Shown one piece after another: positions 54,476 through 60,649 of a stretch of DNA of 64,000 bases. The DNA lies in contig NZ_CP031124.1 of the NCBI RefSeq assembly GCF_003339525.1, positions 2,659,408 through 2,723,407 on the forward strand, in the 5' to 3' direction. Origin of the DNA: Ephemeroptericola cinctiostellae. Lineage in GTDB: Bacteria; Pseudomonadota; Gammaproteobacteria; Burkholderiales; Burkholderiaceae. The translations under genes were made by a program, and so were the position numbers. Within the stretch, counting starts at the first letter, position 1. Each line of letters starts with the position of its first letter. The notes beneath the pieces were generated by a model. That model saw only the letters and a program-made list of their open reading frames with translations, did no database searches and was not told the DNA's origin.

Positions 54476-55192
54476 ATGTGGACGTACTCCCAATCTGAAA
54501 ACAAATTTGTTCAAAAAACCGAGCTCCCCGCCGATGCGGTCAACGTATCCGATGAGGTGGTGGCGCGGGCACATGCCGCCGTTGCTGAGGGGCTGCCATT
54601 TGTGGTGTTGGGTGCGGATGACATCACCGTCGCGCCGAGTCCAGCCCATGTGTGGTATGCCGATACGCAGCGCTGGATGGACTACGCTTACCAGTACTCG
54701 GACACAACAGGCGGTCTTTATCCCACCAGCATGCTGGCCTCTTATACCGACGTGCCCAAAGACCTGATGCCCGTCACAGAGGGCGTGGCGTTGGGCATCA
54801 ACGAGGCACGGGCACAAGGTTTAGCATTTGTCATCGTTGATGGTGAGACCGTGGATGTCGCCCCCTCCTCTGAGCACGATTGGGACATGGATCAGCGTGC
54901 TTGGGTGCTCAACACCGCACGGGCAGAGGCGCGTGCCGATGCACTGAAAAAAGCCAGCGTGCCCACGGTGGTGTCCATTAAACAGGCGCGACTGGCCTTG
55001 CTCCAAGCGGATTTGCTCGATGACGTGGACGCGGTGATTGCGGCGGCGGCAACCCCTCGCAGCTTAAAAATAGAATGGGAATACGCATCGGAGGTGCGCC
55101 GCGAATGGGTGGAGGCGTCGGGTTTGATGACTGCATTAAAACTGGACAACGAGGCACTCGATCGTTTGTTTGTGTTGGCGGCGAGCCTCTGA
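54476..55192 (+). CDS. tail fibre assembly / fibre-adaptor protein with internal duplication
   Basis: 238 residues. Two similar ~50-residue segments: LPFVVLGADDITVAPSPAHV (~41-60) and LAFVIVDGETVDVAPSSEHD (~117-136), each followed by a Trp-containing turn. The C-terminal part is helical (SIKQARLALLQADLLDDVDA), like DUF4376-type fibre assembly proteins. It probably acts in fibre folding or forms a fibre part. ATGA coupling to the next gene. Confidence 0.7.
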   Translation: MWTYSQSENKFVQKTELPADAVNVSDEVVARAHAAVAEGLPFVVLGADDITVAPSPAHVWYADTQRWMDYAYQYSDTTGGLYPTSMLASYTDVPKDLMPVTEGVALGINEARAQGLAFVIVDGETVDVAPSSEHDWDMDQRAWVLNTARAEARADALKKASVPTVVSIKQARLALLQADLLDDVDAVIAAAATPRSLKIEWEYASEVRREWVEASGLMTALKLDNEALDRLFVLAASL

Positions 55193-55572
55193 TGAGCGCA
55201 TTCACCACGCCCGCAGTGCTGGAGATGCTTGACCGCTATCGGTGGCGGCTGGCCGAGCCGTTTATGTACTACACCGACGTGCTGCCATCGCGCACGGTGA
55301 TTGCCGTGCCGGTGGACACGATCACCGACTTGGCCAGTGTGCCGCGCATCCTTTGGGTCATCTTTCCGCCCATCGGTCGGTACGCCAAGGCAGCGATCGT
55401 GCACGACTACTTATACGAGCAAGCGCTGTACAGTAAGCCAGTGGCGGACATGGTGTTTTATGAGGCGATGGGGGTTTTGGGTGTCCCCAAATGGCGACGG
55501 TGGCTGATGTATCAAGCGGTCAAATGGTTTGGTCGAGGAAATTATGAAAAAAGGAAACGTGATGGATTTTAA
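55192..55572 (+). CDS. DUF1353 phage protein
   Basis: 126 residues. VDTITDLASVPRILWVIFPP, AAIVHDYLYEQ and ADMVFYEAMGVLGVP are the DUF1353 signature, common beside lysis and tail genes of phages. The conserved His-Asp in IVHDYLY suggests metal or peptidoglycan-related chemistry, but the role is unproven. Confidence 0.85.
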   Translation: MSAFTTPAVLEMLDRYRWRLAEPFMYYTDVLPSRTVIAVPVDTITDLASVPRILWVIFPPIGRYAKAAIVHDYLYEQALYSKPVADMVFYEAMGVLGVPKWRRWLMYQAVKWFGRGNYEKRKRDGF

Positions 55573-55930
55573 TTGGGTTGTGGTGCGGTTGGCATGGGCG
55601 CTGTCGGGTTTGTTTGGTGCGTTTGCGCTGAGTGTGTTTTGGCTGCCCCGCAAGATCGAGGGGCGTGCGGCGATTGCCAAGGGCGCGATCATCGGCGGGA
55701 CAGGTGTTGCCGTGCCGTTGGTGTTCACGGGTCTGGTTTTGCGTCAGCTCGGACTGGACGGCAATGATCTGGACACCGCAATGCCAGTGGCGTTTGTGTT
55801 GGGCATGCTGGCTTTGGCGTTGATCAATTGGATCGCCAACGCGGTGGATCGGCGCGAGGACGTGGACATCATTGATGTGGCGCGCGAAGTTCGCGGCGGT
55901 GAGTTGATCGACAAAAAGGAGGGTGAGTGA
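55562..55930 (+). CDS. phage membrane protein, holin candidate
   Basis: 122 residues from the ATG at 55562 (AAGGA 7 bp upstream; 55544 is an alternative). Three hydrophobic segments (~4-26, 40-62, 78-97) and a charged cytoplasmic tail (DVAREVRGGELIDKKEGE). It lies just before another membrane protein and an M15 peptidase, the usual place of holin/antiholin genes. No family recognised. Confidence 0.6.
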   Translation: MDFNWVVVRLAWALSGLFGAFALSVFWLPRKIEGRAAIAKGAIIGGTGVAVPLVFTGLVLRQLGLDGNDLDTAMPVAFVLGMLALALINWIANAVDRREDVDIIDVAREVRGGELIDKKEGE

Positions 55931-56346
55931 TGGACACAAGTACGATTGCACTCGGGGATTACATTTTTTCGGGGGCGTTGTTTTTATTTGACCTGTTGGG
56001 CACGTTGTTGATCGGTTATTTGCTGCACACCGCAGGCAAGACGTCGCACAAAACCATTAAAACCGCCGTGCTGGTGGGCATGGGTGGACTGCTGTATCAG
56101 TCCATGCAATGCCTGTGGATCGTGATCACGGGCAAGTTGCCCGCATACACCGCGTACCCATTTTGGGCGTGCAAAGACATCTCGATGGTGTTGTTCGCGG
56201 TGACGTTTTGGCTGGCGACGCGCAAGGCATCGATGACAACGGGCAGCCTGTTGGCCTTTGCTTTGATGTTCGTCAGCCCCGCAGCGTGGGGCGTGGTGCT
56301 GGCGTTTATTTGGGCGTTTGCATTGATTTTTTGGTTAAAGGGGTAA
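55930..56346 (+). CDS. small multi-pass phage membrane protein, holin-like
   Basis: 138 residues; start at ATG 55930, directly after a GTG. Four hydrophobic helices cover most of the length and the protein ends in FIWAFALIFWLKG. With the preceding membrane protein it may form the holin system that releases the endolysin, inferred from order. Confidence 0.6.
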   Translation: MDTSTIALGDYIFSGALFLFDLLGTLLIGYLLHTAGKTSHKTIKTAVLVGMGGLLYQSMQCLWIVITGKLPAYTAYPFWACKDISMVLFAVTFWLATRKASMTTGSLLAFALMFVSPAAWGVVLAFIWAFALIFWLKG

Positions 56347-56349
56347 CAA

Positions 56350-56790
56350 ATGACACAACTCAGTGAGCACTTTAGTCTCGAGGAGATGACTGCAAGCCAA
56401 ACAGCGGTGCGGCGTGGACTGAACAACACGCCGACCGCCTCAATTGTGTCAACCCTTAAAAAAACAGCTGCAAAAATGGAGCTGGTGCGCGCATTGCTGG
56501 GCGTGGGCATCCATGTCAGCTCGGCCTATCGCTCGCCATCGGTCAATCGGGCGATCGGTGGCGCGTCAACCAGCCAGCACTGCAAAGGTGAGGCGATCGA
56601 CTTCACCGCGCCGCAGTTTGGCACGCCGCGCGAGGTGGCAAAGGCGATCGCCGCGAGCGGCATTGAATTTGATCAGTTGATTTTTGAGGGCACATGGGTG
56701 CATGTGTCATTCAGTGATCGGCCTCGGCGCAATGTGTTGACCGCCGTCTTTCGATCTGGCGCGACAGCTTATTTGACGGGCATCGCGTGA
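56350..56790 (+). CDS. endolysin, M15-family peptidase
   Basis: 146 residues. HVSSAYRSPSVNRAIGG, SQHCKGEAIDF (zinc His and Asp) and GTWVHVSF (third zinc ligand) are the peptidase M15_3 motifs. The enzyme cuts stem peptides of peptidoglycan to lyse the host. No signal peptide, so release should depend on a holin. Ribosome site GGGG before the ATG. Confidence 0.88.
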   Translation: MTQLSEHFSLEEMTASQTAVRRGLNNTPTASIVSTLKKTAAKMELVRALLGVGIHVSSAYRSPSVNRAIGGASTSQHCKGEAIDFTAPQFGTPREVAKAIAASGIEFDQLIFEGTWVHVSFSDRPRRNVLTAVFRSGATAYLTGIA

Positions 56791-56826
56791 GCTTGTTTTG
56801 TAAAAATGCCATGCTTGCCCACAAAA

Positions 56827-56848
56827 AACACCGCCCTGTTGCGGTGTT
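56827..56848 (+). terminator. Terminator at the end of the late region
   Basis: AACACCGC (56827-56834), loop CCTGTT, GCGGTGTT (56841-56848), then TCTTTATTT. It ends the lysis operon before the convergent repressor gene. Confidence 0.8.
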
Positions 56849-56964
56849 TCTTTATTTGGGGATTCGTAATCTGATATTTATTTTGGCTTTTGCGCCACCG
56901 CGTTTTGATTGTTTATCCATTGCGCCGCAGCACAAGAATGCCGTGTTAATCATTAAGCACCCTT

Positions 56965-57315
56965 TTATTTCAAGGTCTGAGTCCAGTCGTGGATGAACTT
57001 GAGCACGACATTACGTTGCTCAGCACTGAGCGAGTTCATGGCGCGGATCATGGCACTGAGTTCGTCGGTTGGAGGGGCCACGGATTGAGCAGGTGCGACC
57101 ATTTCGCCACGCCCTGTGGCCAGCCATTCAAAATTTATATTTAATAAAAGTGCAATTTTAGACAGCTTGTCTAAAGTGGGAAACTGCTCACCAGACTCCC
57201 ATTTACTCACAGCTGTGGCTGTGATGCCTAAGTTGGCTGATAACCACTTTTGCTTGACATTAAGCGCTTGTCTTGCATCTTTTATTCGCTTACCGATCTC
57301 TGCTTGTTCGCTCAT
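56965..57315 (-). CDS. prophage repressor (CI/XRE-like)
   Basis: 116 residues from the ATG ending at 57315. HTH_3 domain in residues 8-62: KDARQALNVKQKWLSANLGI and TAVSKWESGEQFPTLDKLSK. The C-terminal part is short with no peptidase S24 domain, so it would not self-cleave through RecA like lambda CI. It faces a Cro-like gene across a 121-bp operator region. Confidence 0.82.
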   Translation of the reverse strand: MSEQAEIGKRIKDARQALNVKQKWLSANLGITATAVSKWESGEQFPTLDKLSKIALLLNINFEWLATGRGEMVAPAQSVAPPTDELSAMIRAMNSLSAEQRNVVLKFIHDWTQTLK

Positions 57316-57344
57316 AGCAGAATGATACATCACCTATAAAAACA

Positions 57345-57389
57345 TAACTAACAGTTAAACAAGACTTGACTAATAGTTAATTTATAGTT
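57345..57389. promoter_or_regulatory. Operators of the lysogeny switch
   Basis: Three similar sites with consensus AACTnnnAGTT: TAACTAACAGTTA (57345-57357, perfect palindrome), TTGACTAATAGTTAA (57366-57380) and AATTTATAGTT (57379-57389). TTGACT at 57366 could be a -35 for the rightward promoter, so binding there would block transcription of the Cro-like gene. Confidence 0.65.
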
Positions 57390-57436
57390 TAACATTCGCT
57401 CAAATGTTAACTTTTAATCAATATTCGGAGGCGAAA

Positions 57437-57655
57437 ATGAACAATATTGCACAGGCCCGATCGAAACTTAAGCTTACGCAACAAGAGTTGGCCGAAAAGG
57501 TTGGGTGTAGCGCTGCCCATGTGTCCTATCTCGAGAGTGGCACAAAGACAGCATCGCCAGCTCTGGCCAAAAAAATAGCAGAATTTTTTGAAATCCCACC
57601 GTCAGCGGTGATTTATCCAAATCAGCCCTTTATTGAGCAGGTCTTTTCACCGTAA
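57437..57655 (+). CDS. Cro-like XRE regulator
   Basis: 72 residues from the ATG at 57437 with a GGAGG site; the frame is open 11 codons further. HTH: SKLKLTQQELAEKVGCSAAH, VSYLESGTKTASPALAKKIA. Divergent from the repressor, as Cro genes are. It probably competes for the same operators and drives the lytic path. Confidence 0.78.
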   Translation: MNNIAQARSKLKLTQQELAEKVGCSAAHVSYLESGTKTASPALAKKIAEFFEIPPSAVIYPNQPFIEQVFSP

Positions 57656-57668
57656 TCGTCATAAAAAC

Positions 57669-57701
57669 CGCCCCGCCCGAAAGCGGGACGAGGCGGCGGG
57701 T
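57669..57701 (+). repeat. GC-rich hairpin upstream of the CII-like gene
   Basis: CCGCC ... GGCGG outer arms with an inner CCCG AAAG CGGG hairpin. No T run; may be a factor-dependent terminator or RNA structure between the Cro-like gene and the early operon. Confidence 0.4.
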
Positions 57702-57774
57702 ACTACGGCGTGGAAACCAAAGTATCCGTCAATTAAACGATTTTTGATAATTAAAAAACGACGGAGAATCACAG

Positions 57775-58245
57775 ATGTCAATGACACACACTCAAGATGA
57801 CGTGTTCGCTGCCTTGCGCAGTGTCGCGGACGACTTCGGGGTCAGAAAGCTGGCGACCCTGATGGACGTGGCGCAAGGCACGTTGCATAACAAACTCAAT
57901 CCCAACGATTCATCGGCCCATCACAAGCCCACGGTGTCTGATTTGATCCAAATCGTGTCGCACACGGCCAACACTGCGCCGATCGAAGCACTGGCGGCCT
58001 TGTTCGGCGGGGTCTTTTACCGACTGCCTGACATGGCCCATTGCTCAGATGATGCACTGCTGGCGCTGGTCAATAATGTCGGCGCTCAAGTGGGTGCGGT
58101 ACATGACGTGATGGCTGCGGCCATGGCGGATCTCGTGGTCACACCCGCCGAATTTAAACTGTATCAAGAGCAAACGCACCGCACCATCGCTGCCTTCATG
58201 GAGCTCAAGGCTCGGTTTAAAACGCTGGTCGTGCAGGTGCGCTGA
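57775..58245 (+). CDS. phage regulatory protein CII (Phage_CP76 family)
   Basis: 156 residues. ADDFGVRKLATLMDVAQGTL, NKLNPNDSSAHHKPTVSDLI match the Phage_CP76 domain, named after P2-like/phage 186 CII regulators that favour lysogeny. Residues ~60-156 are helical. First gene of a nearly gap-free early operon that runs to the right edge. Confidence 0.82.
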   Translation: MSMTHTQDDVFAALRSVADDFGVRKLATLMDVAQGTLHNKLNPNDSSAHHKPTVSDLIQIVSHTANTAPIEALAALFGGVFYRLPDMAHCSDDALLALVNNVGAQVGAVHDVMAAAMADLVVTPAEFKLYQEQTHRTIAAFMELKARFKTLVVQVR

Positions 58246-58436
58246 TGCCCGCCAAACTGGTGTTACCCAACGGTTTGCGCAAAGTGGGCATATCAACAGC
58301 CACAGACAATCTGGCAGTGGACGAAACCCTCTGTGTCGAGGTCTCTGATTTGGCTCGGTTGTTTGGATTGCAGTTGATGGCTCGGCTGGCGGCGGACGAC
58401 GAATCATCCAAAAAAAAAGGAAATCAAAATGAGTAA
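58245..58436 (+). CDS. small early-operon protein, unknown
   Basis: 63 residues; ATG shares a base with the previous stop and its end overlaps the next gene by 8 bp. ETLCVEVSDLARLFGLQLMA could be a helix-turn-helix fragment. Lys-rich tail. Not recognised. Confidence 0.5.
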   Translation: MPAKLVLPNGLRKVGISTATDNLAVDETLCVEVSDLARLFGLQLMARLAADDESSKKKGNQNE

Positions 58437-58668
58437 GGTACTTTTAGGCCACATGTATTTGGCCAAAAATCTAAAGTGCGGCGGCGTGATCGGCTTTAGC
58501 TGGAAAGACAAAGGCCGCAAAAAAGAAGATGCAAAGACCATCCGAAAATGGTTGAAACGTGGGCTTGCGGTTGAGTTGCTGGTGCGCTACGAGGGCGATC
58601 CTGAGCCTAAAATCTGCACCCGAAATTTTAAAGTCCCATGCGCTTGCCAGGAGGTCGACCGTGGATAA
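58429..58668 (+). CDS. small basic early-operon protein, unknown
   Basis: 79 residues, rich in Lys/Arg in the centre (KDKGRKKEDAKTIRKWLKRG) with three cysteines (two in VPCACQ), so DNA or RNA binding is possible. It overlaps the recombinase GTG by 8 bp. Not recognised. Confidence 0.55.
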   Translation: MSKVLLGHMYLAKNLKCGGVIGFSWKDKGRKKEDAKTIRKWLKRGLAVELLVRYEGDPEPKICTRNFKVPCACQEVDRG

Positions 58669-59350
58669 ATACCTCACCCCTGCCGAGTTAAGCACTTTGC
58701 TCAAAACCGTGCAGCGCGTCCACACCCCCACGGCACAGCGGGATTATCACATCATTGCCGCCCTGTCCTTGTGCGGTTGCCGGATCGGCGAATTTGCACA
58801 GATCACGGTGTTGCAAGCGGTCAATGCGCTCAAGTCCAAGTATTTGTTTTTGCCGCGCGAGCACCGCAAAGGCCGCCGGGCTCACGTTAAAGACGATGGC
58901 ACTGCGGTGGCTGACAAGCGCAAAGACCATGAGGTGTATGTGACGGCCGCCTTGGCTGAACACATCAAAGCCCTGCTGGACATGACCGATGCGCGGGTGA
59001 TGGATGCGCCGCTGGTGCGTGGTCGTTACGGTGAGCCGATGACGGTGCGGGCTTATCAATTGCGCGTGCAACACTGGGCGGATGTGGCTCAGCTGGGGCT
59101 TAAGGTGTCACCGCACTGGTTTAGACACACCCGCGCGATGAACATCATGCGCTCATCGGGGGCACAAAACCCTTTGCTCGTGGTGCAAAAGGTGCTCGGA
59201 CACAGCAACATCAACAACACCGCCATTTATGCCCACGCCACACGTGAAGACATGGAGCAGGCGTTGCAAACCGTGGATGCCCCGCACAACAAACGGCGCG
59301 GCCGCTTGAGCACGCTGCGCAAACAATATGACAAGGAGACGGCACAATGA
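58661..59350 (+). CDS. small tyrosine recombinase (catalytic-domain-only integrase)
   Basis: 229 residues from the GTG at 58661, chosen because AGGAGG lies at 58649-58654; the frame opens upstream to 58559. The catalytic set is complete: Arg in GCRIGE (~47), Lys in EHRKGRR (~70), HWFRHTR (~151-157), and His/Tyr in VLGHSNINNTAIYAH (~179-193). The N-terminal arm- and core-binding domains of typical phage integrases are absent, so it resembles FimB-type enzymes. It sits inside the early operon, far from the visible prophage end. Confidence 0.85.
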   Translation: MDKYLTPAELSTLLKTVQRVHTPTAQRDYHIIAALSLCGCRIGEFAQITVLQAVNALKSKYLFLPREHRKGRRAHVKDDGTAVADKRKDHEVYVTAALAEHIKALLDMTDARVMDAPLVRGRYGEPMTVRAYQLRVQHWADVAQLGLKVSPHWFRHTRAMNIMRSSGAQNPLLVVQKVLGHSNINNTAIYAHATREDMEQALQTVDAPHNKRRGRLSTLRKQYDKETAQ

Positions 59351-59718
59351 GTACAAAAAAACAATATCAGCTAAGGCTGGCGCAAGAGTTTAACGCCACG
59401 TTTATCGTTGATCATGCCATTGCCGATGCGCACTGGTTGACATTAATAGATCAATACAACAACCCCGTCATCGCTCAAGGCTTGCTTGAGCATTATCGTG
59501 GTAACACGTGCTCTGTGGTATTGCACTTTATGGCGATTGAGGCTTTTCGTCAGCGGCTGTCAGCCCCCTCTTTCATCGATGCCTTTCCGCACCCTGTGTG
59601 CCGCTCGGTCGCAGGCATTGAGCTGGTGCACGTTGATGCGATCGACATGCATCACTTGCCGCTCGAGATCGTGCGTGTGTCTGATGTGTCTGACCCATTG
59701 GTGAGGGCTTCGTCATGA
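59347..59718 (+). CDS. early-operon hypothetical protein
   Basis: 123 residues, coupled by ATGA to the recombinase and to the next gene. Mixed helix/strand, His-rich toward the end (VHVDAIDMHHLPLEIVRV). No family recognised. Confidence 0.55.
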   Translation: MSTKKQYQLRLAQEFNATFIVDHAIADAHWLTLIDQYNNPVIAQGLLEHYRGNTCSVVLHFMAIEAFRQRLSAPSFIDAFPHPVCRSVAGIELVHVDAIDMHHLPLEIVRVSDVSDPLVRASS

Positions 59719-60272
59719 CACAACAACAGGCCATCATACAAACGGTTTCAGGTCGATACATTGACCTGTACAACCCTAAGCCCGAGGATTTTTGCCTCGA
59801 GGACATCGCCCATCACTTGTCGCACGTGTGTCGTTTTGGTGGGGCGACATGGGATTTTTACTCGGTCGCGGAGCACAGCATGGCCGTGGCTTTTTTGCTG
59901 CCCGCCCGCTTGTCTTTGGCGGGTTTGTTGCACGATGCGTCTGAGGCTTTTTTGGGCGACATGGTGAGCACGGTCAAGCGCACCTTGCCGTCCTATCAAT
60001 ACATTGAGGGCGTTGTGCAGTCCGCAATTTACAAACAGTTTGATATTGATCTGTCGATCGAGGATGCGGCTCTGGTCAAGCATGCCGACTTGGTGGTGCT
60101 CGCAACGGAGCGGGCGCATTTGATGCCAAACGACGGGATCGATTGGCCAATGTTGCAAGGCATTGTGCCTCTTGACCTCGACATGCACAAACCGATGTTG
60201 CCCCATTTGGCCAAACAACAATTTATCCGTGATGCACGTGATTACATGACCCAGCAGGAGGCTTTACGATGA
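59715..60272 (+). CDS. HD-domain phosphohydrolase (YfbR/5'-deoxynucleotidase-like)
   Basis: 185 residues. Metal-binding HD motif: SVAEHSMAVAF (~53), AGLLHDASEAFLGD (~75-88) and ALVKHADLVVLATER (~115). Similar phage enzymes dephosphorylate deoxynucleotides or cyclic signals. It may adjust nucleotide pools for phage replication or counter nucleotide-based host defence; neither is shown here. ATGA-coupled at both ends. Confidence 0.78.
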   Translation: MTQQQAIIQTVSGRYIDLYNPKPEDFCLEDIAHHLSHVCRFGGATWDFYSVAEHSMAVAFLLPARLSLAGLLHDASEAFLGDMVSTVKRTLPSYQYIEGVVQSAIYKQFDIDLSIEDAALVKHADLVVLATERAHLMPNDGIDWPMLQGIVPLDLDMHKPMLPHLAKQQFIRDARDYMTQQEALR

Positions 60273-60649
60273 CCCTCAGCGACATTCAAGCCGCAAGCGG
60301 CAGCACCACAACTTACCGCGCCTACGGCCACGCGATGGCCGCTCAAAATGGCTTATTGATCACCGCCCCGCTCGCTCTCGTTGACGGCCGCTTGACCGCT
60401 TTGGTCGATGCCTGCCCTGTCCAATGGCAGCAAGCCGTGGCTGTTTTGCACACCCCTGTCGGTGACGTGGTGTCTCTGGAGTCAAGCGATTGGCGTGAGT
60501 CGACCCGTGAGTTTTTGAGGTCGTTGGGCGATGCTTGGCGCGTGGGCTTTGCTTGCGAGTTAAAAGCGGTTGTATTTGAGCGCGTGGACGGTTTGCGCGT
60601 GGGCATGGCGGCGCAGCGTGCACTGAGATCGGGCATGGTGGGTTTATGA
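60269..60649 (+). CDS. early-operon hypothetical protein
   Basis: 126 residues between the HD hydrolase and the primase, overlapping both by 4 bp. Beta-rich first half (NGLLITAPLALVDGRLTALV), helical middle. Not recognised; may assist replication. Confidence 0.5.
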   Translation: MTLSDIQAASGSTTTYRAYGHAMAAQNGLLITAPLALVDGRLTALVDACPVQWQQAVAVLHTPVGDVVSLESSDWRESTREFLRSLGDAWRVGFACELKAVVFERVDGLRVGMAAQRALRSGMVGL

